Assembly: GCF_013141725.1 (NCBI RefSeq)
Contig: NZ_WHNZ01000052.1
Location: forward strand, 18,076 to 82,075
DNA from: Paenibacillus planticolens
Lineage (GTDB): Bacteria; Bacillota; Bacilli; Paenibacillales; NBRC-103111
DNA: 64,000 bases
Direction of reading: 5' to 3'
Shown here piece by piece: positions 42,646 to 50,941 of this stretch (position 1 is its first letter; every line of letters starts with the position of its first letter). The notes beneath the pieces were generated by a model, which saw only the letters and a list, made by a program, of their open reading frames with translations, did no database searches and was not told the DNA's origin. The position numbers were made by a program, and so were the translations under genes.

Positions 42646-43535
42646 TACTCTTCGTACCAAGGATTCAAGTGAATCAGCACCTCGTCTACATCAGTATGCT
42701 GATCCATAATGGATTTCTTTATTACACGAGTGATATCATGGCCTTCTTGGACCGTAAGCTCGCCGGGTATGGATATTCTGGCATCTACCAAAATGTAATG
42801 ACCATGTTCCCGTGCGCGAATGCGGTCAATTCGTTTGACTTGCGGCACTGCTTCAATTAGACGTGTGTATTCGTGAAGCTTCTCCTGATCTACCGTTTTT
42901 TCCATCAAAATATCAAAGGATTCTTTGCCCATTTCTACGGCTAATTTTAAAACGAGTAAGGAGACAATAATTCCGGCTGCGGCATCGCCAAAGGATAGCC
43001 ACTGAATATCGTAGGCTCTACCGATAAAAGCCAAACCAATCCCGACAACGGCTGCCAGCGATGCATAGACATCCGCCAAGTGATCTTTCGCAGTTGCAAT
43101 CAGTCCTTTACTGTTCGTTCGAATGCCAATGTTTATGGTGTATACGTAAAGCGCGTATTTCCAAAGCGTTGATATGACAGCGGCGGAAAAAGCGATCCAG
43201 CTTGGCGTTTGAGGCTCATCGAAGAGAGCGAGAGTAGAATGATAGCCGATATAAAGTGCGGCGATAAGGAGGACAAAGGCGACAAATCCGGATCCAAGCA
43301 CCTCGGCTTTGCCATGCCCGTAAGGATGGTCCTCATCGGCAGGGAGTTTGGATATTCGCATAGCGCTAAGCGCCGCAATCGTGGCGATAATATCGCCTGC
43401 GTTATGGAGTCCATCGGCTAATAAGACTTCACTTTGGAACCATAACCCTATAAATACTTTCATAATGGTAAGAAAAATGTTGCTGATCAGCGATAGCCAT
43501 ATCGCCAGTACGGATGATTTGTTGTCCGCAGTCAT
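42645..43535 (-). CDS. cation diffusion facilitator transporter
   Basis: This 296-residue CDF exporter has six membrane helices. Metal-site motifs are LLADGLHNAGD in helix 2 and KDHLADVYAS in helix 5, and a C-terminal cytoplasmic domain follows (REHGHYILVDARI). Substrates in this family are zinc, manganese, iron or cobalt. ATG at 43535 is chosen after AGGAGGTCATC. A strong hairpin with an eight-T tail lies directly upstream in the leader. Confidence 0.92.
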   Translation of the reverse strand: MTADNKSSVLAIWLSLISNIFLTIMKVFIGLWFQSEVLLADGLHNAGDIIATIAALSAMRISKLPADEDHPYGHGKAEVLGSGFVAFVLLIAALYIGYHSTLALFDEPQTPSWIAFSAAVISTLWKYALYVYTINIGIRTNSKGLIATAKDHLADVYASLAAVVGIGLAFIGRAYDIQWLSFGDAAAGIIVSLLVLKLAVEMGKESFDILMEKTVDQEKLHEYTRLIEAVPQVKRIDRIRAREHGHYILVDARISIPGELTVQEGHDITRVIKKSIMDQHTDVDEVLIHLNPWYEE

Positions 43536-43576
43536 TAATGATGACCTCCTACAGAAGTGTTTCCCCAAGGAAAAAA

Positions 43577-43613
43577 AATCCCTTGACCTAAGGCGAGCTT
43601 AGATCAAGGGATT
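43577..43613. terminator. long hairpin with T-tracts on both strands in the CDF leader
   Basis: AATCCCTTGACCTAAG pairs with CTTAGATCAAGGGATT across GCGAG with one mismatch. Read on the reverse strand it is followed by eight T, 40 bases before the CDF start, so it has the form of a leader terminator. Read forward it is followed by five T. It lies between divergent genes, where no ordinary terminator is needed. Confidence 0.7.
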
Positions 43614-43787
43614 TTTGGGCTTTATATAAAAAAATCTAGTAATTAATAATAGAATCATAATCAACACTTCACTTTGCACAAATATCTTTGTATAATACCA
43701 CACATAGCAGAAATTAACAAACCACGAGTCGGTGAGTCTCGCTTGGAGCGCGCACTTATTTGAGGGGGAGGGAAGTTTGGAGACCCC

Positions 43788-44435
43788 ATGCAAAAACCAT
43801 GGTTGCTTGAGATCGAACATCAATTATTGCCTCAATTAGAAATATACAGTGAACAACCGTTCGAGCCGGTTGTAGTTCATTATATGCCAGAGCCATGGAA
43901 ACTGCTTGGTTCAGGTAACTATGCCGCGGTACTTATGCACCCGGATTATGCCGATCTTGTTGTCAAAGTTTATGCCCCAGGGAGACCGGGTATAGAGGAA
44001 GAAACGGAAGTTTACCGACGTCTTGGCACACATCCTGCTTATTCCGAATGCCTGCATGCAGGAGATAATTACTTAGTATTGCGGCGGTTGACAGGCGTTA
44101 CTTTATACAAATGCTTGCATCGCGGAATTCCTATTCCCCGGCAAGTGATTAAGGATATAGATGAGGCGCTAGCTTATGCTGTCAGCAGAGGGCTAAATCC
44201 ACATGACGTGCACGGAAAAAATGTGATGATGAAGGACGGCAGAGGGTTGGTCGTTGACGTTTCGGATTTTATGAAACATGAATTTTGTCCCATGTGGGAC
44301 GATTTGAAGAGCGCGTATGACCGTTTCTATTTCCCTTGGGTGCGTAGAATGCCAATTCCCGATTTTGCTTTGAATGTGGTGCGGAGAAGCTACCGGAAAT
44401 GGAAGAAATTTCGCCGAACTCGTGGTACAATTTAA
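43788..44435 (+). CDS. protein-kinase-like protein
   Basis: This 215-residue protein shows a compact kinase-like fold: LGSGNYAAVL as a glycine-rich loop, VVKVY with the likely ATP-binding lysine, HDVHGKNVM as the catalytic HxD...N loop and VVDVSDF in place of DFG. It lacks a full C-lobe. Similar short proteins occur in Bacillus relatives. The start follows GGGGGAGGGAAG. Fifty bases separate it from the HPr-like gene. Confidence 0.78.
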   Translation: MQKPWLLEIEHQLLPQLEIYSEQPFEPVVVHYMPEPWKLLGSGNYAAVLMHPDYADLVVKVYAPGRPGIEEETEVYRRLGTHPAYSECLHAGDNYLVLRRLTGVTLYKCLHRGIPIPRQVIKDIDEALAYAVSRGLNPHDVHGKNVMMKDGRGLVVDVSDFMKHEFCPMWDDLKSAYDRFYFPWVRRMPIPDFALNVVRRSYRKWKKFRRTRGTI

Positions 44436-44484
44436 AGTGAAAAGATGAGATTTCCTAAATTTCAAACATAAGGAAGGCGCGTCT

Positions 44485-44748
44485 ATGAGAGTACATGAAT
44501 TCGAAATTCTTGCTGATTTGCAGCGGAGTGATTTAACGGCTATTTCGGCTAAGTCTTCTCATTTTGTTTCGGACATTACCATTGATTTTGAGTACGATCA
44601 TACGATGCACTGTGTGGATGTGAAAAGTTTGCTGGGCATGCTGTTAGTGCCTATTAGAGCGGGGACAACGCTGCGTTTGCTAACGAAGGGCAAGGATGAG
44701 GAAGAAGCGATGCATTTTATGTTTGATTTATTTGAATCTTACCGTTAG
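44485..44748 (+). CDS. HPr-like protein lacking the catalytic histidine
   Basis: This 87-residue protein matches the HPr fold (FEILADL, then VDVKSLLGMLLVPIRAGTTL and a C-terminal helix). The position of phosphorylatable His15 is Ser15, so it cannot be a PTS phosphocarrier in the usual way. The regulatory-site segment KSLLG, equivalent to KSIMG with Ser46 in HPr, is kept at Ser48. Crh of Bacillus is a similar His-less case. It probably has a regulatory role. The ATG follows AAGGAAGG. Confidence 0.8.
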   Translation: MRVHEFEILADLQRSDLTAISAKSSHFVSDITIDFEYDHTMHCVDVKSLLGMLLVPIRAGTTLRLLTKGKDEEEAMHFMFDLFESYR

Positions 44749-44768
44749 AACACGGATAGATAAAGGCT

Positions 44769-44804
44769 AAGACGTACTGCTATACGGGAGCAGGCGTCTT
44801 TTTT
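44769..44804 (+). terminator. terminator after the HPr-like gene
   Basis: AAGACG and CTGCT pair with AGCAG and CGTCTT around ATACGGG, followed by TTTT. Confidence 0.85.
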
Positions 44805-44847
44805 GCAGCGATGAAAAAAAATTGAGTTTCCAGAGGAGCGTGTACAT

Positions 44848-45885
44848 ATGACGGCTGAGTATCGTATTGTAATTGCAGGCTGCGGAAGCATGGCAAATGT
44901 CTGGGTTGATTATTTGATCAAACGGGAGGATTGCAACATCGCGGCCCTTGTCGACATCAAAAAGGAATTTGCGCAGGCGATGGCGGACCGCCATCATCTG
45001 ACGTGCGGCGTTTACACGGATTTGGAGCAAGCCATTGGGGAAACCGGCGCGAATCTGGTGATGGACATTACGATTCCGGCCAGTCATTTCCAAGTTGCGA
45101 CAACGGCGCTGCGTCACGGCTGCAATGTCTTCGGCGAAAAGCCGATGGCGGCAACAATGGCGGAAGCGCGGGAGCTCGTGCAGCTGGCGGATCGGACGGG
45201 GAAATCGCTGTCCGTCATGCAAAACCGCCGCTACGACGCGAACATCCGCGCCCTGCGGGAACTGATTCAAGTGGGCACGATCGGCCGCGTGGGCTTTGTG
45301 GGGGCCGATTTCTTCCTCGGCCCGCATTTCGGGGGCTTTCGCGATGCGATGGAAAGCCCGCTAATTCTAGACATGGCGATTCATACGTTCGATCAGGCTC
45401 GCTTGATTACGGGGGCAGACCCCGTGTCGGTGTACTGCCAGGAATTTAACCCGCCGGGCTCCTGGTACGCCGGGAATGCTTCTGCGATCTGCATCTATGA
45501 GATGTCAGACGGCACGGTTTTTTGTTACCGCGGCTCTTGGTGCGCGGAGGGAGCGCCGACCTCTTGGGAGGCGTCATGGCGCGTGACGGGCGAGTCCGGC
45601 ACCGCGATTTGGGACGGCGCGGGCACGCCGTACGCCGAGATCGTGGCCGGCGGCGACCAGACCGGCAAGTTCCTCCGCGATCATACGCGAGTTCATGCGG
45701 ATGTGAATTGGTCTGGCCAAAGCGGCCATGCGGGTGGTCTGGATGAGATGTTCGCAGCTCTGCAGGAAGGGCGCCCTGCGGAGACGGACTGCCGCGACAA
45801 TATCAAGAGCATGGCGATGGTGCTTGGCGCCTTAGACAGTGCGAAGAGCGGCCAGAAGATCGATCTGAGGGGCTACTGGAGCTGA
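44848..45885 (+). CDS. Gfo/Idh/MocA family oxidoreductase
   Basis: This 345-residue NAD(P)-dependent oxidoreductase has the Rossmann motif VIAGCGSMANVW at the N-terminus and the EKP motif in FGEKPMA at about residue 97. The C-terminal domain follows (FLGPHFGGFRDAMESPLILD, MAIHTFDQAR) with a catalytic-type histidine. Members act on sugars and inositol-like substrates; the substrate is not predictable. The 3' half is relatively GC-rich. GAGGAG precedes the ATG by eleven bases. Confidence 0.92.
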   Translation: MTAEYRIVIAGCGSMANVWVDYLIKREDCNIAALVDIKKEFAQAMADRHHLTCGVYTDLEQAIGETGANLVMDITIPASHFQVATTALRHGCNVFGEKPMAATMAEARELVQLADRTGKSLSVMQNRRYDANIRALRELIQVGTIGRVGFVGADFFLGPHFGGFRDAMESPLILDMAIHTFDQARLITGADPVSVYCQEFNPPGSWYAGNASAICIYEMSDGTVFCYRGSWCAEGAPTSWEASWRVTGESGTAIWDGAGTPYAEIVAGGDQTGKFLRDHTRVHADVNWSGQSGHAGGLDEMFAALQEGRPAETDCRDNIKSMAMVLGALDSAKSGQKIDLRGYWS

Positions 45886-46193
45886 TAAGGTGCAGATCTG
45901 GAAAGTTTGAAATGACGTGCTGGCGTTAGTTATGCCTGTGACGGACGTCAAAAGTAAAATAACTGGAAAATCTTCCTCTAAATTGCTTGAAAGATGACCT
46001 CTCTGGGAAAATAGAAGAAAAAACTCCCGTTAATTTGACCGGATTCCGTGAATTCTCACGAAATCGGTGCAAATAATGGGAGTTTTTCCGACTAAATGGA
46101 TCTGACATGCTTCCGGAGTCAAAATTAGAAGGAACTTTTCCCTTATTTTGACCACAGAAGTATATATCATGGTTTCTTCGTAAATTGTCTCTT
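45886..46193. other. intergenic region with a family V repeat
   Basis: This 308-base gap lies between convergent genes. It holds a complete repeat element at 45962-46142 and otherwise no gene. No simple terminator other than the repeat's own arms is seen. Confidence 0.6.
45962..46142. repeat. family V intergenic element, copy 1
   Basis: Four units lie at about 45962(+), 46016(+), 46066(-) and 46118(-). The forward units read CTGGAAAATCTTCCTCTAAA and GAAAAAACTCCCGTTAATTT; the reverse units read GCAAATAATGGGAGTTTTTC and TCAAAATTAGAAGGAACTTT. Unit 1 pairs with 4 and unit 2 with 3. Spacing is 54, 50 and 52 bp, the same plan as families I and II. The first half recurs at 63843. Confidence 0.8.
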
Positions 46194-47090
46194 TTAGTGA
46201 ATGTCTTTTTTCTTGAAGCGTCCGCCCTTGACATCGTGGATATTCCCGATGGCGAGAAAGGCTTTGGGATCGAGCTCGTCGACGATGGATTTTAATTTGG
46301 CCTCTTCCAGTCGGGTAATGACACTGAAAATGACCTTTTTATCATCTCCGGTAAACGCGCCTTCCCCGTTCAAGTAAGTGACGCCTCGGCCTAAACGGGA
46401 GGTGATGGAATCCCCGATTTTGCTGAATTCATCACTGATAATCCAAACCGATTTGGATTGATCCAGACCTTCGATCGTAATATCGATCATTTTAAAAGCA
46501 ATATAATACGCAATCAGCGAGTACATCGCATGATCCCATCCGAATACGAATCCTGCGCTGCCGAGAATGAAGAAGTTGAAAAACATAACAATTTCGCCGA
46601 CGGAGAAAGGCGACTTTTTGCTAAACAAGATTGCAACGATTTCAGTTCCATCGAGTGAACCGCCGGAGCGGATTACAAGCCCGACGCCGATACCTAGAAT
46701 AATACCGCCGAATACTGCTGCTAACAAGGGATCAATCGTGAACGCTTGCACCGGGTGCAGCAGGGTCGTACCGATAGACATTAGGATGACAGAAAATAGC
46801 GTCGATAGGGCAAAGGTTTTACCGATTTGCTTATAGCCGATTAATAAAAATGGTAAATTTAGCAAAACAAGAAAAATTCCTAAAGGCAAATGTGATAAGT
46901 GTGACAGGATAATCGAAATACCGACGATTCCGCCATCAATAATGTTGTTCGGTACCAGAAAGACTTCTAAAGCTACAGAGACTAGGCCAGATCCAATGAT
47001 CATAAACATGATTCTGCGTAAAAATTTGAGACGGGTCAACTTTTGATGCTGAGAGATTGTTTGTTCAGTTCCATTTGACAGGTTAGACAT
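46194..47090 (-). CDS. YitT family membrane protein
   Basis: This 298-residue protein has five to six membrane helices of the DUF161/YitT type (LEVFLVPNNIIDGGIVGISI, GSGASLDG-like VIRSGGSLDGTEIVA) and a C-terminal DUF2179 domain (FSVITRLEEAKLKSIVDELD, DPKAFLAIGNIHDVKGGRFK). The family is widespread in Bacillota with no settled function. The ATG at 47090 follows AGAGGAACCTAC. Confidence 0.9.
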   Translation of the reverse strand: MSNLSNGTEQTISQHQKLTRLKFLRRIMFMIIGSGLVSVALEVFLVPNNIIDGGIVGISIILSHLSHLPLGIFLVLLNLPFLLIGYKQIGKTFALSTLFSVILMSIGTTLLHPVQAFTIDPLLAAVFGGIILGIGVGLVIRSGGSLDGTEIVAILFSKKSPFSVGEIVMFFNFFILGSAGFVFGWDHAMYSLIAYYIAFKMIDITIEGLDQSKSVWIISDEFSKIGDSITSRLGRGVTYLNGEGAFTGDDKKVIFSVITRLEEAKLKSIVDELDPKAFLAIGNIHDVKGGRFKKKDIH

Positions 47091-47128
47091 GTAGGTTCCT
47101 CTTTTCCATATTTCATTTCCATTAGCGC

Positions 47129-47491
47129 CTATGAAATAGAATGAATGAGGCCCGTGTAACCTGAAATGAATTTAAGGAAAGAGAGCAGTATCGCTTTTAA
47201 TCTTAGCCAAATCTTCTTTAAGATATAAACAATAAAAATGACAAAAACGGTAATTTCATACTGGGTATAAACATCATAAGGCCATTGAAGTTTATCGATG
47301 TGCCTATAGATCGTTTTCTTGGCAGGAGAATGATCCTGAATGGAAAGAACTTGCGTTGTATTGGCAAGAACAAGTATTTCGGTATCGGAAGAAAAATGAT
47401 GTGAGATTGGCGGAGTCAAAGGAAATATGAATAAACCGAGAATGATCCAGACCATTATTTTCCATTGGTGCCTTCGTGTAAATCGATGCAA
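47129..47491 (-). CDS. two-helix membrane protein of unknown function
   Basis: This 120-residue frame starts with TTG at 47491 after AAGGAGGGG. Two hydrophobic helices are visible, WKIMVWIILGLFIFPLT near the N-terminus and YEITVFVIFIVYILKKIWL near the C-terminus, with about 50 residues between. The alternative frame starting at the ATG just upstream has no such features. Family unknown; 38 bases from the YitT start. Confidence 0.6.
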   Translation of the reverse strand: MHRFTRRHQWKIMVWIILGLFIFPLTPPISHHFSSDTEILVLANTTQVLSIQDHSPAKKTIYRHIDKLQWPYDVYTQYEITVFVIFIVYILKKIWLRLKAILLSFLKFISGYTGLIHSIS

Positions 47492-47756
47492 GGATCATCC
47501 CCTCCTTGGATAGCGTGAAACCAAATTTGCTTGAATTGTAGCACTTCATTTTAACTGAGTCAAACGACTTGGTCGGATAGCGCTTACAAAAAGCTGACGG
47601 AATGGTGTAGAAATGATGATTTTCCACTATTTCGAGATGATTCATCATTTTTTGGAAAGGGAATAGTGCCGGTTACCGCCAATTACTAACGTATTACGAT
47701 TATAACCGTTATTCATTAACATCATGGGTCCAGCTTTCTTGGGGGGAATTTGCTCG

Positions 47757-49676
47757 ATGAAAAAGATATGGCAAAAAAATGGTTGGCTTAGGTATGGGAT
47801 TGCCGGATTAGTGTCCTGCGGTTTATTTCTCGGACTGTATCATATCATGACAGTTGAAGGGGCCGATAACAATCCGCGGTTTATGATGTTTCGTTTGGAG
47901 GACATCGGACCTGGCGGTTATTATAGTTCTCTTGAGGGGCTTGGCAAGCTAAGGGCTGTCCTTGAATATTTGGATGAGCAGCAGGTGCCTTTCAGCGTGG
48001 GAGTCGTCCCCCGTTGGATTAATATATCGGCGGAAGGCGCCCGTTACGATAAATCCATCGATCAGTTGGACGATACGTACATACAGGCGTTTAATAAGAT
48101 TATTAAAGATGCGGCGGCGCATCGCGCAACAATCGGCATGCACGGTTACACACATCAGGCGGGAGATGTGCACCGCGAGGATGGCCATCAAGCATCCGGA
48201 ATCGGCAATGAATTTAATGTCAGTGATTTGCCGGAAACATCTACCCCTGCTTTCGCGGAGAGTCGGGTAAAAGAAGGTTGGGGGCGTTTCCACAAAGCCG
48301 GCATTACGCCTGAGTTCTGGGAAGCGCCGCATTATCACACTGCGCCTGAGCAGGATAAAGTATTTCGGTCTTATTTTGGACTCCAGTACCAACCCGATGT
48401 AACGATTGATCCGAACCCGCCGGTGGCACGATATGAAAATATCGTAAACAAAGGATTTGGGAGCGCTTCTCTGGGGAGCGTGTATGTGCCGACGACACTT
48501 TCTTACATTCCAGCCGGCAAAGATGAGAAGTTTATTTTGAATCAATTATCGGTACCTGGACGCATTTATTCTTTTTTTTATCATCCTTTTTTGGAATTCA
48601 GTCATTTGGAGCCAACGCTCGATGAAAATGGCGTTCCGGCCAGTAGGGACGGTATCCCGGTTTACCATTATGAAGGCGAGAACAAAAGTGTGCTTCAAAG
48701 ACTCATCAAACAAATTCAAATGAAGGGGTATCCTTTTTATTCTATACATGATTATGTGCCATTTACGCCTGCTGAGCGCGTGAAGGTCGGAAGTCCGAAA
48801 ACGACACTGGTGCAAATTGGAAATGTCAGCGGCAGAGATCAGACGGATATTGTGACTTGGGATAAGCAAGCTGGTGCAATCTCAGTCATCCAAGGGCAAT
48901 TTAAGGAATTGCGCAATGACCGCCAGCCAGCTTCCCAACAGTGGGCATCGGTACCGTATACCGATGGTTCAGCTTTCAGTTTGAATAGTAGGATCGATGG
49001 CAAGAAAAAGGGACTTTGGATCGTACGGCCAACGGGCAAGCTTGAAGCCTACGCATCGACCGGCAGTTCGTTCAAACGAAGCGAGGTGTGGACGATTCCA
49101 GCCAATCGTTGGTACGACTTGTATGAACTAAGACAGCCGAATGGGGACTGTATTCTTGCCGGCCAGTCGCAGGATCGGACCAAACTGCTGGGTGTTTACA
49201 TGCATGAAGGCGAAGTTAAAGCCATTAAGCCTTATACGTTCAAGTCAAGCACATCCCGGGATTTGATCGTTCGAAATTTACTTCACCAAGACGAGCAAAA
49301 ATTAATGCTATTTAAAGAGAATACGTCGCAAGGTGTGGAATTTGAGCTTGATCAGGCCAAAATGCAGTGGAAGCTGAAGACGGTAGAGCTCGACATTCCG
49401 GATGAACTGGGCAACATTCGGTTCGGTGACTTCAATGGAGACGGGAAAGAGGATATTCTTCGCTGGGATTCGAAAAATTTAACGAATCGCGTGTATCAGC
49501 AAACGGAGGACGGGACATACAAGCTGTTATCCATTTTTGGACCGTGGGGAAAAGCGAACGAGCGGCTTGCTGTCGCAGACTTCGATGGAAACGGGAAAGC
49601 GGATATCGCGATGTACTCGAATGAAGACGGCTTTTTGGATGTGGCTTTATCGTTTCAGAGCGATCATGTAAAATAG
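47757..49676 (+). CDS. DUF2334 domain protein with FG-GAP-like C-terminus
   Basis: This 639-residue protein has an N-terminal anchor helix (about 13-30), then a DUF2334 polysaccharide-deacetylase-like domain (MFRLEDIGPGGYY, IGMHGYTHQAG with metal-type histidines, FWEAPHYHT, SFFYHPFLEF). The C-terminal third is a beta-propeller-like VCBS/FG-GAP region with Ca-binding-type loops DFNGDGKEDILRWD and DFDGNGKADIAMY. It should act outside the cell on a surface polysaccharide. ATG at 47757 follows GGGGGGAA. A paralogue without anchor or propeller lies at 62749. Confidence 0.88.
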   Translation: MKKIWQKNGWLRYGIAGLVSCGLFLGLYHIMTVEGADNNPRFMMFRLEDIGPGGYYSSLEGLGKLRAVLEYLDEQQVPFSVGVVPRWINISAEGARYDKSIDQLDDTYIQAFNKIIKDAAAHRATIGMHGYTHQAGDVHREDGHQASGIGNEFNVSDLPETSTPAFAESRVKEGWGRFHKAGITPEFWEAPHYHTAPEQDKVFRSYFGLQYQPDVTIDPNPPVARYENIVNKGFGSASLGSVYVPTTLSYIPAGKDEKFILNQLSVPGRIYSFFYHPFLEFSHLEPTLDENGVPASRDGIPVYHYEGENKSVLQRLIKQIQMKGYPFYSIHDYVPFTPAERVKVGSPKTTLVQIGNVSGRDQTDIVTWDKQAGAISVIQGQFKELRNDRQPASQQWASVPYTDGSAFSLNSRIDGKKKGLWIVRPTGKLEAYASTGSSFKRSEVWTIPANRWYDLYELRQPNGDCILAGQSQDRTKLLGVYMHEGEVKAIKPYTFKSSTSRDLIVRNLLHQDEQKLMLFKENTSQGVEFELDQAKMQWKLKTVELDIPDELGNIRFGDFNGDGKEDILRWDSKNLTNRVYQQTEDGTYKLLSIFGPWGKANERLAVADFDGNGKADIAMYSNEDGFLDVALSFQSDHVK

Positions 49677-49714
49677 ATTAGGTTTACTCGGAAACAAAAA
49701 TTTGGAGGATCACC

Positions 49715-50149
49715 ATGCGAGCACCTATATTATATGGATCGGTACACATTTTATTTTATCGAAATGATGAGGTTTTATTGTTAAAGCGGCAAAACACCGG
49801 ATTTCAGGACGGCAATTGGAGCGTCGTTGCCGGAAGGATGGACGGCCATGAGGAAGTCGTTGCGGCGGCGATCCGGGAAGCGAAGGAAGAGGCAGGAGTT
49901 GATATTCTGCCGGAGCAGTTGACTGTGATTGGGATGATGCACCGTAAGAATACGTCTTCCGAATGGGTGGATTTCTTTCTGATCGCCCGCGAATGGAACG
50001 GGGAAATCACGAATATGGAGCCCGAAAAATGCGAGCAGTTGAAGTGGTTTCATATGCATGAGCTCCCGGATAATATGGTTAGCTATATTCGCTTAGCAGT
50101 CGAGCATAATCAGGAAGCGCTCTGGTTCGAGAGTGTTGGTTGGAGATAA
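49715..50149 (+). CDS. Nudix hydrolase
   Basis: This 144-residue protein has a Nudix box GRMDGHEEVVAAAIREAKEE followed by AG, which fits Gx5Ex7REx2EExGU. VLLLKRQNTGFQDGNWSVVA precedes it. Likely substrates are nucleoside diphosphate derivatives, possibly damaged nucleotides; this is not resolved. The ATG follows GGAGGATCACC. Confidence 0.92.
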   Translation: MRAPILYGSVHILFYRNDEVLLLKRQNTGFQDGNWSVVAGRMDGHEEVVAAAIREAKEEAGVDILPEQLTVIGMMHRKNTSSEWVDFFLIAREWNGEITNMEPEKCEQLKWFHMHELPDNMVSYIRLAVEHNQEALWFESVGWR

Positions 50150-50203
50150 AAAGTGTGAGACGCTAGCTTCAGGTGAGTAGCCAGTTTCCATGCCTCGCTG
50201 GAA

Positions 50204-50386
50204 GGGGAACTATAGGGCGCTATTTTGCTGAAAACACCCCTTTGGAGAAGGGGAAGGGAACTAGGGTCCGCTATTCCACCATTAGAAGCAGATAGGTACA
50301 CCATTGAGGCGAAATAAGACCCTGTAGTTCCCCTCCGTGCGCTGAACATCAGCTTTTCGCCGAAATAGGAGAATACAGTTCCCTTC
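50204..50386. repeat. family I intergenic element, copy 2
   Basis: Four units lie at about 50204(+), 50255(+), 50306(-) and 50358(-), spaced 51, 51 and 52 bp. They read GGGGAACTATAGGGCGCTA, GGGAACTAGGGTCCGCTA, then reverse GAAATAAGACCCTGTAG and GAAATAGGAGAATACAG, each ending in GTTCCC. The stretch from 50195 to 50425 is homologous to 11590-11815 including the sequence between units. Confidence 0.88.
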
Positions 50387-50484
50387 CTCAGGCGGATCTC
50401 AGGTTGATCCGGAACCAAGTTACTTGATGGATGATGGAGACACGGAAGTTTAACCTTTATTAAGTGGAACATTATGGGATTTGA

Positions 50485-50520
50485 TTGTACAGGTAAATTC
50501 ACTAGAAATGTCCAGAATGG
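50485..50520. repeat. family IV unit
   Basis: TTGTACAGGTAAATTCACTA, followed by GAAATGTCCAGAATGG, matches the unit at 12392 with two differences over about 34 bases. An inverted partner is not clear here. Confidence 0.65.
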
Positions 50521-50644
50521 TTCCCCTCGATGTGCCAGCTGAGACGTCGTTTTTCAGCGTTAAAGTAGGCGGAGAGGGCAAAAGGTTGAAGTTAACGCTG
50601 TAAAACAAGCTAAAAGTTAGGGGACAGGCCCTGACCACCGGCCT

Positions 50645-50829
50645 CGCTAACGGACTGAGAGGCCCTTATTCGATGGAAAGGAACCTCTTCGAACATGCAA
50701 CGGACACCTGCGCTGTTACTTGCTCACTTGGGGACTGATTTCTCCCCGAAACTGGCAAATAAGTCCTCTGGTGTCCGTTAGCAGAGAGACACGACGCTTT
50801 TCGCGAATATAGCGGCCGCTGTGTTCATA
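50645..50829. repeat. family II intergenic element, copy 2
   Basis: Four units lie at about 50645(+), 50697(+), 50753(-) and 50802(-), spaced 52, 56 and 49 bp. They read GCTAACGGACTGAGAGG, GCAACGGACACCTGCG, then reverse GCAAATAAGTCCTCTGGTG and GCGAATATAGCGGCCGC. It aligns with 12705-12887 across its length, including CTCACTTGGG and CTGATTTCTCCCC between the inner units. Confidence 0.86.
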
Positions 50830-50914
50830 GGACTCATTCAACCGAATCCGGGTAAGAGAAAGGGAATAAAAACACGATTTCAAGAAACGGTGGGAATCCT
50901 ATACAAGACAATAA

Positions 50915-50941
50915 CCTAGCCATCAGGCTAGGCTTTTTTTT
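50915..50941 (+). terminator. strong intrinsic terminator
   Basis: CCTAGCC pairs with GGCTAGG across ATCA and is followed by CTTTTTTTT. No gene on the forward strand ends close upstream, so it may end the nudix transcript through the repeat region or an unannotated RNA. Confidence 0.85.

Noticed and set aside
43615..43790. Known metal riboswitch upstream of the CDF gene or a T-box upstream of the kinase gene
   Set aside because: The conserved core sequences of yybP-ykoY, NiCo and T-box elements were not found by eye.
47304..47648. Alternative 114-residue reverse frame
   Set aside because: It overlaps the better supported two-helix membrane protein and shows no membrane or domain features.
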